From NCBI GenBank assembly GCA_036788295.1, contig DAIQNR010000008.1, forward strand, positions 53,393 to 117,392: a DNA stretch of 64,000 bases, given 5' to 3'. Shown here in pieces: positions 8,614 through 17,651 of this stretch. The DNA comes from JAHQVK01 sp036788295 (GTDB lineage Bacteria > Myxococcota > Kuafuiibacteriia > Kuafuiibacteriales > Kuafuiibacteriaceae). Every line of letters begins with the position of its first letter. The stretch's first letter is position 1. Under the pieces are notes generated by a model. That model saw nothing but the letters and a program-made list of their open reading frames with translations. It was not told the DNA's origin and did no database searches. A program made the translations under genes and the position numbers.

Positions 8614-9911
8614 ATGCCTTCTGGATGCCGCGAGCTTCGCTCGCCCTTTTGTTTGCCCTCGGCTGCTCGGACGGCTCCGACGGGGACGACCTGCCCACGC
8701 CGCCCCCGGTGCTCGTCGATCCGGATCCTGACCCCGACCCCGATCCGGAACCGGAGTGCCAACGCAGCAGCGACTGCACCGGGTCGCTTCCGTACTGCGA
8801 CCGCAACCAGGCGGTCGCGGTCTGCGCGGCGCCGCCCCTCGGGGGCGCCATCGGCTGGGAGGACGGCGCCATGGACAGCGTGCAGTTCGAGGTCATTCAC
8901 GAGTCGCTGCGGGCGGGGCAGGCCACCGACATCGAGTTCTCGAACCACCGGACCAACGAGCTGTGGGTGCTCCACCGAGAGCCAGAGTCCGACCTCCCGT
9001 GCACCCGCCGGCTGACCCAGGGCTGCGGCGCGCTCTTCGGGAGCACGACCACCATCTTCGACCCGGGCACCCCGGAGCAGCGGGAGTCGTGGATCCAGGA
9101 CTTCAACGCTTGGCACTTCATGCGGCGCCCGCCGGCGCTCGCGTTCGGTGAAGAGGGTTTCTTCGCGACGTGCGCCGAGGCCCGCACTGCCAACTGGCTC
9201 GACGACGCCGCCGATTACGTCGGACCCAGCCTGTGGACCTCCGACCCGGCGATCTACCGGAACTGGCCCATGGCCGAGCGGGACCCGGAGTGGAACGGAA
9301 CCCACATGGACATGCTCCACTCGACCGCGTACTGCACCGGAATCGCCCACGACCGGGGCAACGCCTACTGGGTCGTGAACGGCCAGATGGGGACCTTCGA
9401 TTGGTACGATTTCGTCGAGGACCACGGGCCCGGGCACTGGGACCACTCCGACGGCATCATCCATCGCTACGGGCAGGCGGGCTCCATCACCCGGGTCCCG
9501 AACGTGCCTGGCCACGCCGCCTTTCACGACGGCCGCCTGTACGTCGCCGATGCCGGAGGGGCCCGAATCGTCGTGTTCGATCCCACCGAAGCGACCCGAG
9601 CCGGTCCGCTGTCCAACGCCCAGGAGCCGCTCGCCGACAGCGCCACGTTCGTGGGCGGGGTCCTGACCGAGCTCGTGCCTCCCGGCCAGCTGGTCCGCCC
9701 GAGCGGACTCGAGATCCACGACGGGATCATCTACGTCTCCGACGCGGAGACCAGCCGCCTTTGGGCCTTCGACATGGAGGGCCAGGCCCTGCGCAGCCTG
9801 GACACCGGCCTGCCTCCGGGCAGCCTCGGCGGGATCGCGCTCAGCCCCAGCGGCGAGCTGTATTTCGTCAACGTCCCCCGCTCGGCCGTCGTCCGGGTCG
9901 TCCCGAACTGA
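8598..9911 (+). CDS. Lipoprotein with NHL-like beta-propeller repeats
   Basis: A 437-residue predicted outer-surface lipoprotein. The signal ends in LLFALGC (Cys near residue 23). A (DP)n linker, a short Cys-containing segment (CQRSSDCTGSLPYCD) and a large beta domain follow. Blocks such as AAFHDGRLYVADAGGARIVVFD and SGLEIHDGIIYVSDAETSRLWAF are typical of NHL/SMP-30-like propeller blades. A second ATG at 8625 would remove the overlap with the preceding gene and leave a standard signal, so it may be the true start. The pair with the MYXO-CTERM protein suggests a shared surface role, which is unknown. Confidence 0.75.
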   Translation: MLTSLNAFWMPRASLALLFALGCSDGSDGDDLPTPPPVLVDPDPDPDPDPEPECQRSSDCTGSLPYCDRNQAVAVCAAPPLGGAIGWEDGAMDSVQFEVIHESLRAGQATDIEFSNHRTNELWVLHREPESDLPCTRRLTQGCGALFGSTTTIFDPGTPEQRESWIQDFNAWHFMRRPPALAFGEEGFFATCAEARTANWLDDAADYVGPSLWTSDPAIYRNWPMAERDPEWNGTHMDMLHSTAYCTGIAHDRGNAYWVVNGQMGTFDWYDFVEDHGPGHWDHSDGIIHRYGQAGSITRVPNVPGHAAFHDGRLYVADAGGARIVVFDPTEATRAGPLSNAQEPLADSATFVGGVLTELVPPGQLVRPSGLEIHDGIIYVSDAETSRLWAFDMEGQALRSLDTGLPPGSLGGIALSPSGELYFVNVPRSAVVRVVPN

Positions 9912-9921
9912 GCGCACCGGC

Positions 9922-10665
9922 TCACGGCGTCTTGATCGGGAGCCGAGGCGCCGGCCCCTCGGCCTTCAAGAAGCGGTCTCGAAACAGGTAGCCCTGCACC
10001 AGCGAGACCCCGAGGTCCCGCGCCCGGTCGAGGTGCTCCGGGGTCTCGACCCCTTCGAGCACCGACTCGATGCCGCGGCGGTCGGCGAAGCGGAGCAGAC
10101 CGCGGAGGAGCGGTTCGTACGCGGGGTCGCTCAAGCGACGAAACCACCCCCCGTCCAGCTTCAGCACGTCGATCCGCTCGAGCAGGTCGAAGGAGAAGAG
10201 GTTCTTCTCTCCGCCCACGTCATCGAGCGCGAGCCGGACCCCCGCCGCCCCGAGCCGCGTCACCAAGCCGGTGATCGCTTCCAGATTGGTGGCCGTCGTC
10301 CGCTCGAGCACCTCGACCACCAGGCGGTCGTGCCCGGTCAAGGCTTCGGCCCAGTGGTCCACTTGCCACGGCTGCTCGCAGACGTGCGGGTCGAGGTTCA
10401 CGTAGAGGTCCACCCCCCCGGGTCGGTTCTCGATCTGAAACGCCTTGCTCCGGGCCTCGACCAGAAAGAACAGCGTCCGGTCGCCCCGCAGCGCGTTGAA
10501 CACTTCCGATGGGGGCACGCTCGTGCCGTCGAGGATGAACCGGGACAGCGCCTCGTAGCCCGCGATCTCTCCGTCCGACACCCGCACGAGCGGCTGGTAT
10601 TCGCACGAGAATCGGTGGGTCTCCACATGGCGCAGGATCGCCGCCTCGAGCCTCTCGCCGCCCAT
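9922..10665 (-). CDS. Stand-alone EAL-domain protein (c-di-GMP phosphodiesterase type)
   Basis: The 247 residues are a single EAL domain. The signature YEALSR is near residue 37. YVNLDPH supplies the metal-binding Asn, EVLERTT a Glu, LKLDGGW the Lys, LEGVETPE a Glu and VQGYLF the Gln. This set suggests hydrolysis of cyclic di-GMP is possible. The loop that normally reads DDFG reads DDVGGEKN, so the segment after the two Asp residues is altered. No GGDEF, PAS or receiver domain is attached and there is no signal peptide. It is divergent from udk across a 69-base gap. Confidence 0.88.
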   Translation of the reverse strand: MGGERLEAAILRHVETHRFSCEYQPLVRVSDGEIAGYEALSRFILDGTSVPPSEVFNALRGDRTLFFLVEARSKAFQIENRPGGVDLYVNLDPHVCEQPWQVDHWAEALTGHDRLVVEVLERTTATNLEAITGLVTRLGAAGVRLALDDVGGEKNLFSFDLLERIDVLKLDGGWFRRLSDPAYEPLLRGLLRFADRRGIESVLEGVETPEHLDRARDLGVSLVQGYLFRDRFLKAEGPAPRLPIKTP

Positions 10666-10734
10666 GCCTCTCCTTACCAGCCCCGGCCCCGATCGTCGTC
10701 CCGTCGATGGGGTCGATGTGCTACTTTCCCCGAC

Positions 10735-11352
10735 GTGCTCCGTCCGCTCGTGCTCGGGATCGCCGGGGGGACCGGGTCCGGAAAGACGACGGTGGCCCGG
10801 GCCATCGCCGACGCGCTCCGGCCTCGCGTGGCCCACATCGACCACGACAGCTACTACCAAGATCAATCCCACCTGCCGCTCGAGGCTCGGCTCGAGGTCA
10901 ACTACGACCACCCCGACGCCCTCGACAACGACCTGTTCGCCCACCACGTCGAGGCCCTGCGCCGCAGCCAGCCGGTGGACAAGCCCCGCTACGACTTCAA
11001 GAGCCACCGCCGGCTCGACGAGAGCGACCGGGTCGAGCCGGCACCGGTGGTGATCGTCGAGGGCATTCTCATCCTCGCCGTCCCGAGGCTGCGGGCGCTG
11101 CTCGACATCAAGGTCTTCGTGGACACCGCCGACGACGTCCGGCTCATGCGCCGCATCCAGCGGGACATCGAGGAGCGCGGCAGAAACTTCTCCGACATTC
11201 GCGAGCAGTACTTCGGGACCGTGCGACCGATGCACCTCGCGTTCGTCGAGCCGTCGAAGCAGCACGCAGACGTCATCATCCCGGAGGGGGGAGAGAACCG
11301 GATCGCCATCGATGTGGTCACCGGCCACGTCCGCGACCATCTGCGCCGCTGA
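10735..11352 (+). CDS. udk: Uridine kinase
   Basis: Phosphorylates uridine and cytidine to UMP and CMP in pyrimidine salvage. The 205-residue length fits the family. The P-loop GGTGSGKTT starts near residue 10. HIDHDSYYQDQ, NYDHPDALDNDL, PRYDFKSHRR and VVIVEGILIL are canonical Udk blocks. RRIQRDIEERGR is the lid region. Translation starts at GTG 10735, which matches the family N-terminus; the frame is open further upstream, but that part is antisense to the EAL gene. Confidence 0.95.
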   Translation: MLRPLVLGIAGGTGSGKTTVARAIADALRPRVAHIDHDSYYQDQSHLPLEARLEVNYDHPDALDNDLFAHHVEALRRSQPVDKPRYDFKSHRRLDESDRVEPAPVVIVEGILILAVPRLRALLDIKVFVDTADDVRLMRRIQRDIEERGRNFSDIREQYFGTVRPMHLAFVEPSKQHADVIIPEGGENRIAIDVVTGHVRDHLRR

Positions 11353-11415
11353 GCGGCCGGGTCCTCCCCAAAGGGCAGAATCGGGCTCGGTGTCGAGCCC
11401 CGCGGCGACGAGCTC

Positions 11416-11515
11416 GAGAGAAACGATCCGGGGGCGTTGGTCGATGTCGTTCGGTGCTCTAGAGCACCGAACGGGTCAAAGCGGCGCCTCCAGGCGAAGG
11501 ATCCTGTGTTCTTGG
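11416..11515. repeat. Head-to-head pair of dispersed repeat units (REPIN-like)
   Basis: The left unit runs forward (gaaacgatccgggggcgttgg core) and ends in cggtgctctag. The right unit is a diverged inverted copy beginning tagagcaccgaacgg. Their junction is a perfect 26-bp palindrome at 11448-11473 centred on ctctagag. The right unit aligns with the copy at 63949-64000 (shared tagagcaccga.cggg, ccaggc and tcctg.gt blocks). Confidence 0.75.
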
Positions 11516-11595
11516 ACGTCCGGCGGCGGACCGAGGCTACTCCCCGTAACCGACGGAGCCGCCCCTCGAGGGTCGCCGCAGGCGACCGGACGGCC

Positions 11596-11655
11596 AGGGA
11601 CGCAGGAAACGATCCGGGGGCGTTGGCCCAACCCGATCGGTGCTCTAGGGTCCGG
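11596..11655 (+). repeat. Dispersed intergenic repeat, forward copy
   Basis: This unit starts agggacgcaggaaacgatcc and ends cggtgctctagggtccgg. It shares a 21-base identical core with the copy at 11416. It is nearly identical in inverse orientation to 63943-64000, including the flanking tccgg. Confidence 0.85.
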
Positions 11656-11760
11656 CGCCATGTCGAGCCGACCGAAGTCGAGCCGAGAGGGCCGAGCCGA
11701 GCCTCGCCGGGCCCCGCGAGGCCGAGCCCAAAGACGCCGACCCGCCGGGGGAGCCCACCG

Positions 11761-12657
11761 ATGCGGGTGATCGACGCGGCGATCCTCGGCGTCGTCGAGG
11801 GCATAACCGAGTATCTGCCGGTGAGCAGCACCGGCCATCTCATCCTCACCGCTTGGTTGCTCGGGCTCGACACCGACCCGGAGACCAAAAAGGCGGTCGA
11901 TGCCTTCAACGTCATCATCCAAGGGGGAGCGATCCTCGCCGTGCTCGGCCTGTACCGACAGCGGGTCGGCTCGATGCTCCTCGGGCTCGTCGGCCGGGAC
12001 CGGGATGGGCGTCGGCTGCTCGGTCGGATCTTCGTCGCGTTCCTCCCCGCCGCCGTGCTCGGGCCGGTCCTCGATGACCGAATCGAGGCCCTCCTGTTTT
12101 CGCCGGTACCGGTGCTCGGGGCGCTCGCGGCGGGCGGCGTGGTCCTCATCGCCACCGGCCCCTGGCTCAGGCGCATCCGGGAGCAGGACGAGGGGCCTCC
12201 TCTCGACCCGTCGCTCGATCGGCGCTCGCTCGAGTCCTTGACCGTAGGCCGGGCCGCGCTCGTGGGCGCGTTTCAGGTGGTGGCGATGTGGCCGGGGACC
12301 AGCCGCTCGATGATGACGATCCTCGGGGGCCTCGCCACCGGTCTTCGGCCGAAGGACGCGGCCGAATTCAGCTTCCTGCTCGGCCTCCCCACCCTCGGCG
12401 GGGCCTGCGTGTTCAAGGCCGTGAAAGCGACCTTGCGCCATGACGGGGGCGCCGCCGGGTTCTTGGCCGACCTCGGCGGGGTGCTCCCGGTCGCGGTGGG
12501 GCTCCTGGTCAGCACCCTGACCGCGGCGGTCGCGGTGCGGTGGCTGGTTGGCTACCTCACCCGCCGGGGGTTGGCCCTGTTCGGCTGGTGGCGGCTGATT
12601 CTGTCGGCGGCGCTCGGGTTTGGGATCGCCCAAGGCCTCATCGAGCTCAACCCTTGA
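11761..12657 (+). CDS. uppP: Undecaprenyl-diphosphate phosphatase (UppP/BacA)
   Basis: Integral inner-membrane enzyme that recycles undecaprenyl pyrophosphate to the monophosphate carrier for peptidoglycan and O-antigen synthesis. Bacitracin targets this cycle. The 298-residue protein has the two family signatures: the Glu-rich GVVEGITEYLPVSSTGHL near residue 9 and PGTSRSMMTILGG near residue 180. About eight hydrophobic helices are visible. ATG 11761 matches the family start. It converges with the HU-like gene 6 bases away. Confidence 0.96.
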   Translation: MRVIDAAILGVVEGITEYLPVSSTGHLILTAWLLGLDTDPETKKAVDAFNVIIQGGAILAVLGLYRQRVGSMLLGLVGRDRDGRRLLGRIFVAFLPAAVLGPVLDDRIEALLFSPVPVLGALAAGGVVLIATGPWLRRIREQDEGPPLDPSLDRRSLESLTVGRAALVGAFQVVAMWPGTSRSMMTILGGLATGLRPKDAAEFSFLLGLPTLGGACVFKAVKATLRHDGGAAGFLADLGGVLPVAVGLLVSTLTAAVAVRWLVGYLTRRGLALFGWWRLILSAALGFGIAQGLIELNP

Positions 12658-12663
12658 GCGGGT

Positions 12664-12939
12664 TCACAGCGCGCTCTTGAGCCCCGGAGCGGGTCGAAAC
12701 ACGACGGTCTTCGAAGCCGGGATCGGGACCGGTTCGTTGGTTTTCGGGTTTCGGCCCACCCTTGGGGCCCGCTTCTTCAGCTGAAAGGTGCCAAAGCCTG
12801 GGTAGGCGAAGCGCTGCTTTCGCTTCACCGCTTTGCCGATGTGGCCGAACAATTCGTCGAGCAGCTCTCCGAGGGCTTTTTTGGACAAGTCCTTTCCCGC
12901 GCCCTTTTGGAGCTTGTCGATGAGCTCGGCCTTGGTCAT
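12664..12939 (-). CDS. HU/IHF-family DNA-binding protein
   Basis: This 91-residue nucleoid protein starts MTKAELIDKLQKGAG, the typical HU N-terminal helix. It carries FGTFQLKKRAPRVGRNPKTN, the HU/IHF signature leading into the DNA-contacting arm with its Pro tip. It binds and bends DNA as a dimer. The region before the start is AT-richer than its surroundings and probably holds its promoter. HU and IHF subunits cannot be separated confidently by eye. Confidence 0.93.
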   Translation of the reverse strand: MTKAELIDKLQKGAGKDLSKKALGELLDELFGHIGKAVKRKQRFAYPGFGTFQLKKRAPRVGRNPKTNEPVPIPASKTVVFRPAPGLKSAL

Positions 12940-12977
12940 GGGATTCGGTCTACCGAAAAAGCCGGCATAAGCAACCC

Positions 12978-14123
12978 TCACCCTTCGCTTGGGTCGAGGT
13001 AGACCCCAATCTCGCCCCCATAGGTCCGCAAGAACGTCTTCTCTCCTTCCCGACCGACCACCCAGTCGGGTTGCACCGTCACCTTCCCGAGGCCCCCGGG
13101 CACGTCCACGCACAGCTTCGGGACCATCAGCCCGCTGACGTGGCCGCGCAGGCCGTCGAGGATCTGGATCCCGACGTCGAGCGGGGTCCGAAAATGCTCG
13201 ATGCCGACGGCCAGGTCGCACTGGTGGAGGTAGTAGGGCACCGCCCGCATCGCCACCAAGAGCCGGTTCAGCTCGGCGATGGTCTCGAGCCGGTCGTTGA
13301 CGCCCCGGAGCAGGACCGACTGGTTCCACACCGGAATCCCTCGGGACAGGAGAAGATCCACGGCCCGGCCGGCCGCGACCGTGCACTCCCGGGGATGGTT
13401 GAAGTGGGTCATCACATACACCGGGTGGTAGCGGGCCAGGATGTCGGCGAGCGGCTCCGTCACCCGCATCGGGCACGTCACCGGCATCCGAGTGGCGATG
13501 CGAAGGATGTCCACGTGGGGCGCCGTTCGCAGCTCCCGGAGCACGAAGTCGAGCTGGGAGTCGGCGAGCATCAGGGCGTCGCCGCCCGAGACGATGACCT
13601 CCCTGATCTCCCGATGCTCGCGGATGTAGGAGAACGCCTCGGCGAGCAGCGCCCTCGGAGCCTGCCGCTCGACCCGGCCGACGATGCGCCGGCGGGTGCA
13701 GAACCGGCAGTAGACCGGGCACCGGTCGGTGGCCAGCAGCAGGACCCGGTCGGGGTAGCGGTGGATGAGGTTCGGCACGACCTCCCGCTCCTCCTCGCCG
13801 AGCGGGTCCGCTCGCTCCCCCGGCCGCAGCCTCGCTTCGTCGGCGGTCGGCACCATCTGCCGCCTCATGGGGCAGGCCGGGTCCCCGCGGTCCGCGAGCA
13901 GGGCGTAGTACGGGGACAGGGCGAACCGGAACAAGCCCCTGGTGGCCACGAGACCTTCTCGCTCGTCCGGGGTGAGATCCATCAGACGTCCGAGCGCCTC
14001 CGCGTCGGCGATGCGGTGGCGGATCTGCCACCCCCAGTCGTCGAACTCGGCGTCCGGGACCGCTTCCCAGGGGGTTCCCCGGCGGTCGGGGTCGGGCAGC
14101 AGCCCCGGGTGCAGTCGCGCCAT
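12978..14123 (-). CDS. KamA-family radical SAM aminomutase (lysine 2,3-aminomutase-like)
   Basis: A 381-residue radical SAM/PLP enzyme. The cluster motif CPVYCRFCTRRR (CxxxCxxC) is near residue 134. HRYPDRVLLLATD precedes it. The Gly-rich SAM segment VIVSGGDALML follows. The PLP-lysine region reads CVDVPGGLGKV, in place of the longer Gly run of classical enzymes. The family converts L-lysine to beta-lysine; the shorter EpmB branch acts in EF-P modification. No EF-P or epmA gene is next to it, so the role is open (osmolyte or antibiotic beta-lysine, or lysine degradation). Confidence 0.88.
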   Translation of the reverse strand: MARLHPGLLPDPDRRGTPWEAVPDAEFDDWGWQIRHRIADAEALGRLMDLTPDEREGLVATRGLFRFALSPYYALLADRGDPACPMRRQMVPTADEARLRPGERADPLGEEEREVVPNLIHRYPDRVLLLATDRCPVYCRFCTRRRIVGRVERQAPRALLAEAFSYIREHREIREVIVSGGDALMLADSQLDFVLRELRTAPHVDILRIATRMPVTCPMRVTEPLADILARYHPVYVMTHFNHPRECTVAAGRAVDLLLSRGIPVWNQSVLLRGVNDRLETIAELNRLLVAMRAVPYYLHQCDLAVGIEHFRTPLDVGIQILDGLRGHVSGLMVPKLCVDVPGGLGKVTVQPDWVVGREGEKTFLRTYGGEIGVYLDPSEG

Positions 14124-14163
14124 GGGCCCGTGCCTATCGCCGGCGTCGGGGGGGAGTCGAGCC

Positions 14164-16614
14164 TCAGTCGGAGGGGAGCAAGGCCGAAGGCCGCCCGGTG
14201 GACAGGACCCACAGCTGGTGCACGGCGCGGGTCGCGGCGATGTGCAGCAAGTGCCTCGCCTCTTTGGTCTCGGGATAGGTGTTGTCGTTCACCTCCACGA
14301 GCACGACATAGTCGTACTCGAGCCCTTTCACCTGGGCGACGTCCACGACGTCGATTCCGGGGCTGAAGCTGAACTCCTTGCCGTGAACCCGGCGCACCGC
14401 CGGGACCTCGGACCGGCGAAGGCCCTCGTAGTAGAGGTCGCACTGCGCCGAGAAGCGGCCGATCACGGCCACGTTCGCCCGCTTCTCCCTCATGAGCAGG
14501 GTCCGCAGCTGCGCGGACAAGAACGCCACCGCCTCGCCGGTCCCGCCGAACTCGAACTGCTCCACCGGAGCGCCGTCGCGCGGGACCTCGGGCGGGTCGG
14601 GGTCGGCGAGCGGCCCGAGCACGTGCCGAGCGAACGCCACCACCGGCTTGGTGGACCGGTAGCTGACCCGGAGCTGGTCGATCTTCACCCCCTCCACCCC
14701 GAGGTCGCCGAGCATCTGGTCCCAGCTGTCGAAGCCGTTGTCGAAGATGAGCTTCTGCGCGGTGTCTCCGGCCAGGGTCATGCACTCCCGCTTGGTGAGC
14801 GCGCCTCGGAGCACGGCGATGTCGGTGGCGCACAGGTCCTGGGCCTCATCGACCACGATGTGCTCGTACGTGACCGAGCGCTGGCTGCCGGCGATGGGCA
14901 GGCCGCCGTATTCGAGCTGAACGAGCCGCAGCAGCAGGGCGTCGTCGTGGGCGTCGAGCCGGCCTTGGGGGCCGTCCTCGTCGAGCCGGCGGCCGTCGAT
15001 CCCGACGCTGCGGTCCTCCTCGTCCGCTTCCGCGTCCTCTTCCGGCTCCGGATCGGCGGGGCGGTCGTCGACTTGATCCGAGACCCACTTCACGAGGTCC
15101 GCGATGTCGCCGGGGTCGAGCCGGTCGCCCCGCTCCTCTGCGACTCTCGCGATGAGCTCGCCGTCGGTCAGGATGTCCGCCCAGGTGGCGAGGATGTCGT
15201 CGGCCCCCGACCGGGCTCGGCGAAGCACCCCGAGCAGGGCCACCCGAAGCCGCCCGTCCACCCCGGCCCGCTCGGCCGCGCCCGACTCGAGCCAGCGCGC
15301 CATCTCCCGGACCCGGGGCAGGGCGGCCATCCGCTCGAGCCCCCGCCACTTCTCGAGCACCGCCCGGCGCACCTCGCTCCGGTCGGGCAGGTGCCTCGAC
15401 AGGGAGTCCGTGGTGAGCTCGGACTTCTCCTTCACCCCCCGCTCGAGCGCGGCGAGCACCACCGGGTGCTTCTTGAGCCGCGCCACCGACGCCGGCACCT
15501 CCTCGACCCGGGCTTGCTTCAGCTCGGGGAGGACCTTCTTTCGGGTCTTCTCGAGGAACCCATCGAGCGTGAGGACCTCGGTGCCAGCCACGCCGAGCGA
15601 CGGCAGCACCCGGGAGATGTACTCGGTGAGCGGCTCGCTCTTGACCACGACCGCCATCCGCTTCGGCTGAAAGATATGGGGGTTGTCGTAGTGCAGATAG
15701 GCGGCGCGGTGCAGGGCGACGGTGGTCTTGCCCGACCCAGCGCCGCCCTGGAGGATGACGATCCCGCTGTCGGGGGACGTGATGAGCTCGAACTGCTTCG
15801 GGTCGATGAGCGCGGTGATCTCCTTGAGGTGCTTGTCCTCGGCGAGGCCCTCGTCGTCGGAGACGCCGAGCCGCCCCCGCTCGAAGCTTGGAAGGGGGAG
15901 GTGGGCGGCCGGTGGCCGAGCCGCCACCCCGGCCCCGCCGGCCAGCGTGGGGACGCTGTCCCCGCCGAGCGCCGTCCAGGCGCCGCGGCGCCGTACGAGG
16001 GCGCCCCCGGTCCAGCTGACTCGGCGCAGCTCGCCGCCCACGATGTGCACCGTGCGCCGGGCCACGACCTTGCCCTGCACCGTCCGCCCCCCGAACTCCT
16101 CCTCGTATTCGTCCCCTTCGTCGTAGCAATAGTAGATGCGGGAGATGGGGGCGTGGCGCCAATCGACGATGCTCACCGGGCTCCCCGCCTTGACGAAGCC
16201 TCGGTTGCCGATGAGCACGTCCCTGATCTTTCGGCCGTCGTCGAGCTTCAGGTGACCGAAATAGGGACTCGACCCGTCCACCGGCAGGTCCCGTCCCTTG
16301 CCGTTGGCGGCGCCAAGGGCCTGCATCCGGTACATCTCCGCCACGAGCGGCGCGACGTCCTCGAGCCGCGCGTCCGCGATCTGGTCCCGGAGGGCGACCA
16401 GATCCTGGTCGTACTCGGCCTCGTTGGCCCGGTCGAGCTGGTCCTTCGCGAGCTGGATCAGCACCGCGCGGAGCAAGCCCCGCTCCTCCTCGAGGATTCG
16501 GCCCTCCTCGGTCGCAGGGTCGAGGCCGTCGGCCGCCTCGGGACCGCTTCCCTCCACCGGGCCCGCGGCCCCGGCCGAGCGCAGGTCCCGGTCGTCACCA
16601 GACTTCGAACTCAC
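14164..16614 (-). CDS. HelD-like superfamily 1 (UvrD/Rep-type) ATPase
   Basis: This 816-residue protein has a long charged helical N-terminus. The HelD-type block DWRHAPISRIYY followed by DEYEEEFGGR follows near residues 150-175. Walker A LQGGAGSGKTT lies near residue 290 and VVDEAQDL (motif II) near residue 587. SYRSTKPVV and YDYVVLVEV are late SF1 motifs. HelD proteins displace or recycle RNA polymerase, while UvrD/Rep are DNA helicases; the N-terminal block favours the HelD group. Translation starts at GTG overlapping the upstream peptidase stop by 4 bases (GTGA), so the pair forms an operon. The C-terminus ends soon after the last motif. Confidence 0.85.
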   Translation of the reverse strand: MSSKSGDDRDLRSAGAAGPVEGSGPEAADGLDPATEEGRILEEERGLLRAVLIQLAKDQLDRANEAEYDQDLVALRDQIADARLEDVAPLVAEMYRMQALGAANGKGRDLPVDGSSPYFGHLKLDDGRKIRDVLIGNRGFVKAGSPVSIVDWRHAPISRIYYCYDEGDEYEEEFGGRTVQGKVVARRTVHIVGGELRRVSWTGGALVRRRGAWTALGGDSVPTLAGGAGVAARPPAAHLPLPSFERGRLGVSDDEGLAEDKHLKEITALIDPKQFELITSPDSGIVILQGGAGSGKTTVALHRAAYLHYDNPHIFQPKRMAVVVKSEPLTEYISRVLPSLGVAGTEVLTLDGFLEKTRKKVLPELKQARVEEVPASVARLKKHPVVLAALERGVKEKSELTTDSLSRHLPDRSEVRRAVLEKWRGLERMAALPRVREMARWLESGAAERAGVDGRLRVALLGVLRRARSGADDILATWADILTDGELIARVAEERGDRLDPGDIADLVKWVSDQVDDRPADPEPEEDAEADEEDRSVGIDGRRLDEDGPQGRLDAHDDALLLRLVQLEYGGLPIAGSQRSVTYEHIVVDEAQDLCATDIAVLRGALTKRECMTLAGDTAQKLIFDNGFDSWDQMLGDLGVEGVKIDQLRVSYRSTKPVVAFARHVLGPLADPDPPEVPRDGAPVEQFEFGGTGEAVAFLSAQLRTLLMREKRANVAVIGRFSAQCDLYYEGLRRSEVPAVRRVHGKEFSFSPGIDVVDVAQVKGLEYDYVVLVEVNDNTYPETKEARHLLHIAATRAVHQLWVLSTGRPSALLPSD

Positions 16615-17651
16615 GGGGTCGCCTCGTTTCGCAGAGCGGCGAGAGCCATCAATCGAGCCTTCGCCCTGGCTCGCTCCGGTTCCGACATGCGGGCTCGAAA
16701 ACTCTCGCTCACCCGGAACGGGTCGAGCACGCGCCCGCCTCGCTCGAGCTGGTAGTGAAGGTGCGGAGCGAAGCTGTGGCCGGTGTTGCCCACCGCGCCG
16801 AGCCTCTGGCCCCGCCCGACCTTCCGGCCGGGACGGATCTGCGGATCCACCTCCGACAAGTGGAGGTACGAGGCCTCGATCCCGGTCGAACGCTGGACCA
16901 CCCGCACCGAGAGCCCGTTTCGCCGAACCCCCCAGTTCACCTTGGTCACCTCACCGTCGAAGGTCGCGAGCACCGGAGTGCCCACCGGGGCCTTGAAGTC
17001 CACCCCTCGGTGGCCCCGGCCGTCGCCGACCAGGGCGCTGATCTGCTCGTAGGCTTTCACCGGCGGGTGGCGGAGCCGAAGCGGCACTTCCGCCCCCTCC
17101 TCCGGGTCCACCCACCGCGGGAACGGGGCTCCCTCCTCGTGGTGGAGCACCGCCTGCCGCCGGCCGGTCTTGGCTCCGTCGAACCACACCGCCCACAACG
17201 CCGGTTCGGACCCTTCCAGGGTCGTGTAGGCCACCGCCAAGCGGTCCCCTCGCTGAAGGTCCCGGGTCGGGTCGAGCCACCAGACCAGCACCCGTCCCAC
17301 CACCGCCGCCAGCGCCGCCGGGTCTTCGGCGCCTGCCGTCGCGAGCGCCGCCTCCACGTTCCTCGTCACCGTCGCCTCGAGCACGCGGGGAGCGCCCGGA
17401 TCGAGCGGGGCCGCTGGCTCCGATCGGCCGGACCCAGCTCTTTGGGGCGGCCGCTCCACGGTCGATACCGTCATGGCCAGGGCCGGACCGGAGACCCTGG
17501 ACCGCGCCACCGCCTCGACCGGCTTCGGCTCGTTTTCGACGACCGGCGCTTCGAGCGGGACGGCCGGATGGAGCTCGGCCGACGCTCCGTCGTTGCAAGC
17601 GAGCGCGGTGAAGATAAGCCCCGCAGCCTCGAATCCTCGCGTCCCCCGCAC
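16611..17651 (-). CDS. M23-family metallopeptidase lipoprotein (LytM-like)
   Basis: A predicted lipoprotein of 346 residues. The signal GLIFTALAC gives a Cys near residue 19, followed by a Pro/Ala-rich spacer. A mid region (LVWWLDPTRDLQRGDRLAVA) resembles the opioid-growth-factor-type/DipM-like domain that precedes M23 in many envelope proteins. The C-terminal M23 domain has GHRGVDFKAPVGTPV near residue 213, supplying the zinc His and Asp, and HLHY near residue 296. It may cleave or regulate cleavage of peptidoglycan cross-links. GTG 17651 is chosen because it gives a clean lipoprotein signal. It overlaps the HelD-like gene by 4 bases. Confidence 0.88.
   Translation of the reverse strand: MRGTRGFEAAGLIFTALACNDGASAELHPAVPLEAPVVENEPKPVEAVARSRVSGPALAMTVSTVERPPQRAGSGRSEPAAPLDPGAPRVLEATVTRNVEAALATAGAEDPAALAAVVGRVLVWWLDPTRDLQRGDRLAVAYTTLEGSEPALWAVWFDGAKTGRRQAVLHHEEGAPFPRWVDPEEGAEVPLRLRHPPVKAYEQISALVGDGRGHRGVDFKAPVGTPVLATFDGEVTKVNWGVRRNGLSVRVVQRSTGIEASYLHLSEVDPQIRPGRKVGRGQRLGAVGNTGHSFAPHLHYQLERGGRVLDPFRVSESFRARMSEPERARAKARLMALAALRNEATP

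Larger units (their letters stand above)
11353..11760. other. 408-base intergenic region between udk and uppP
   Basis: No convincing gene lies here. The region holds three units of a dispersed repeat (two head-to-head at 11416-11515 and one at 11596-11655). It also holds a Glu/Arg/Pro-codon-like low-complexity stretch (11655-11755, many gccgag/cgagcc words) before the uppP start. No clear terminator follows udk. Confidence 0.7.

Noticed and set aside
9170..9991. Arg/Pro-rich open frame overlapping the propeller lipoprotein
   Set aside because: Same-strand shadow frame with no motifs. The overlapping 437-residue protein has a lipobox and propeller blades.
10033..10734. Upstream extension of uridine kinase
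   Set aside because: It is antisense to the EAL gene. Udk proteins begin only a few residues before the P-loop, matching GTG 10735.
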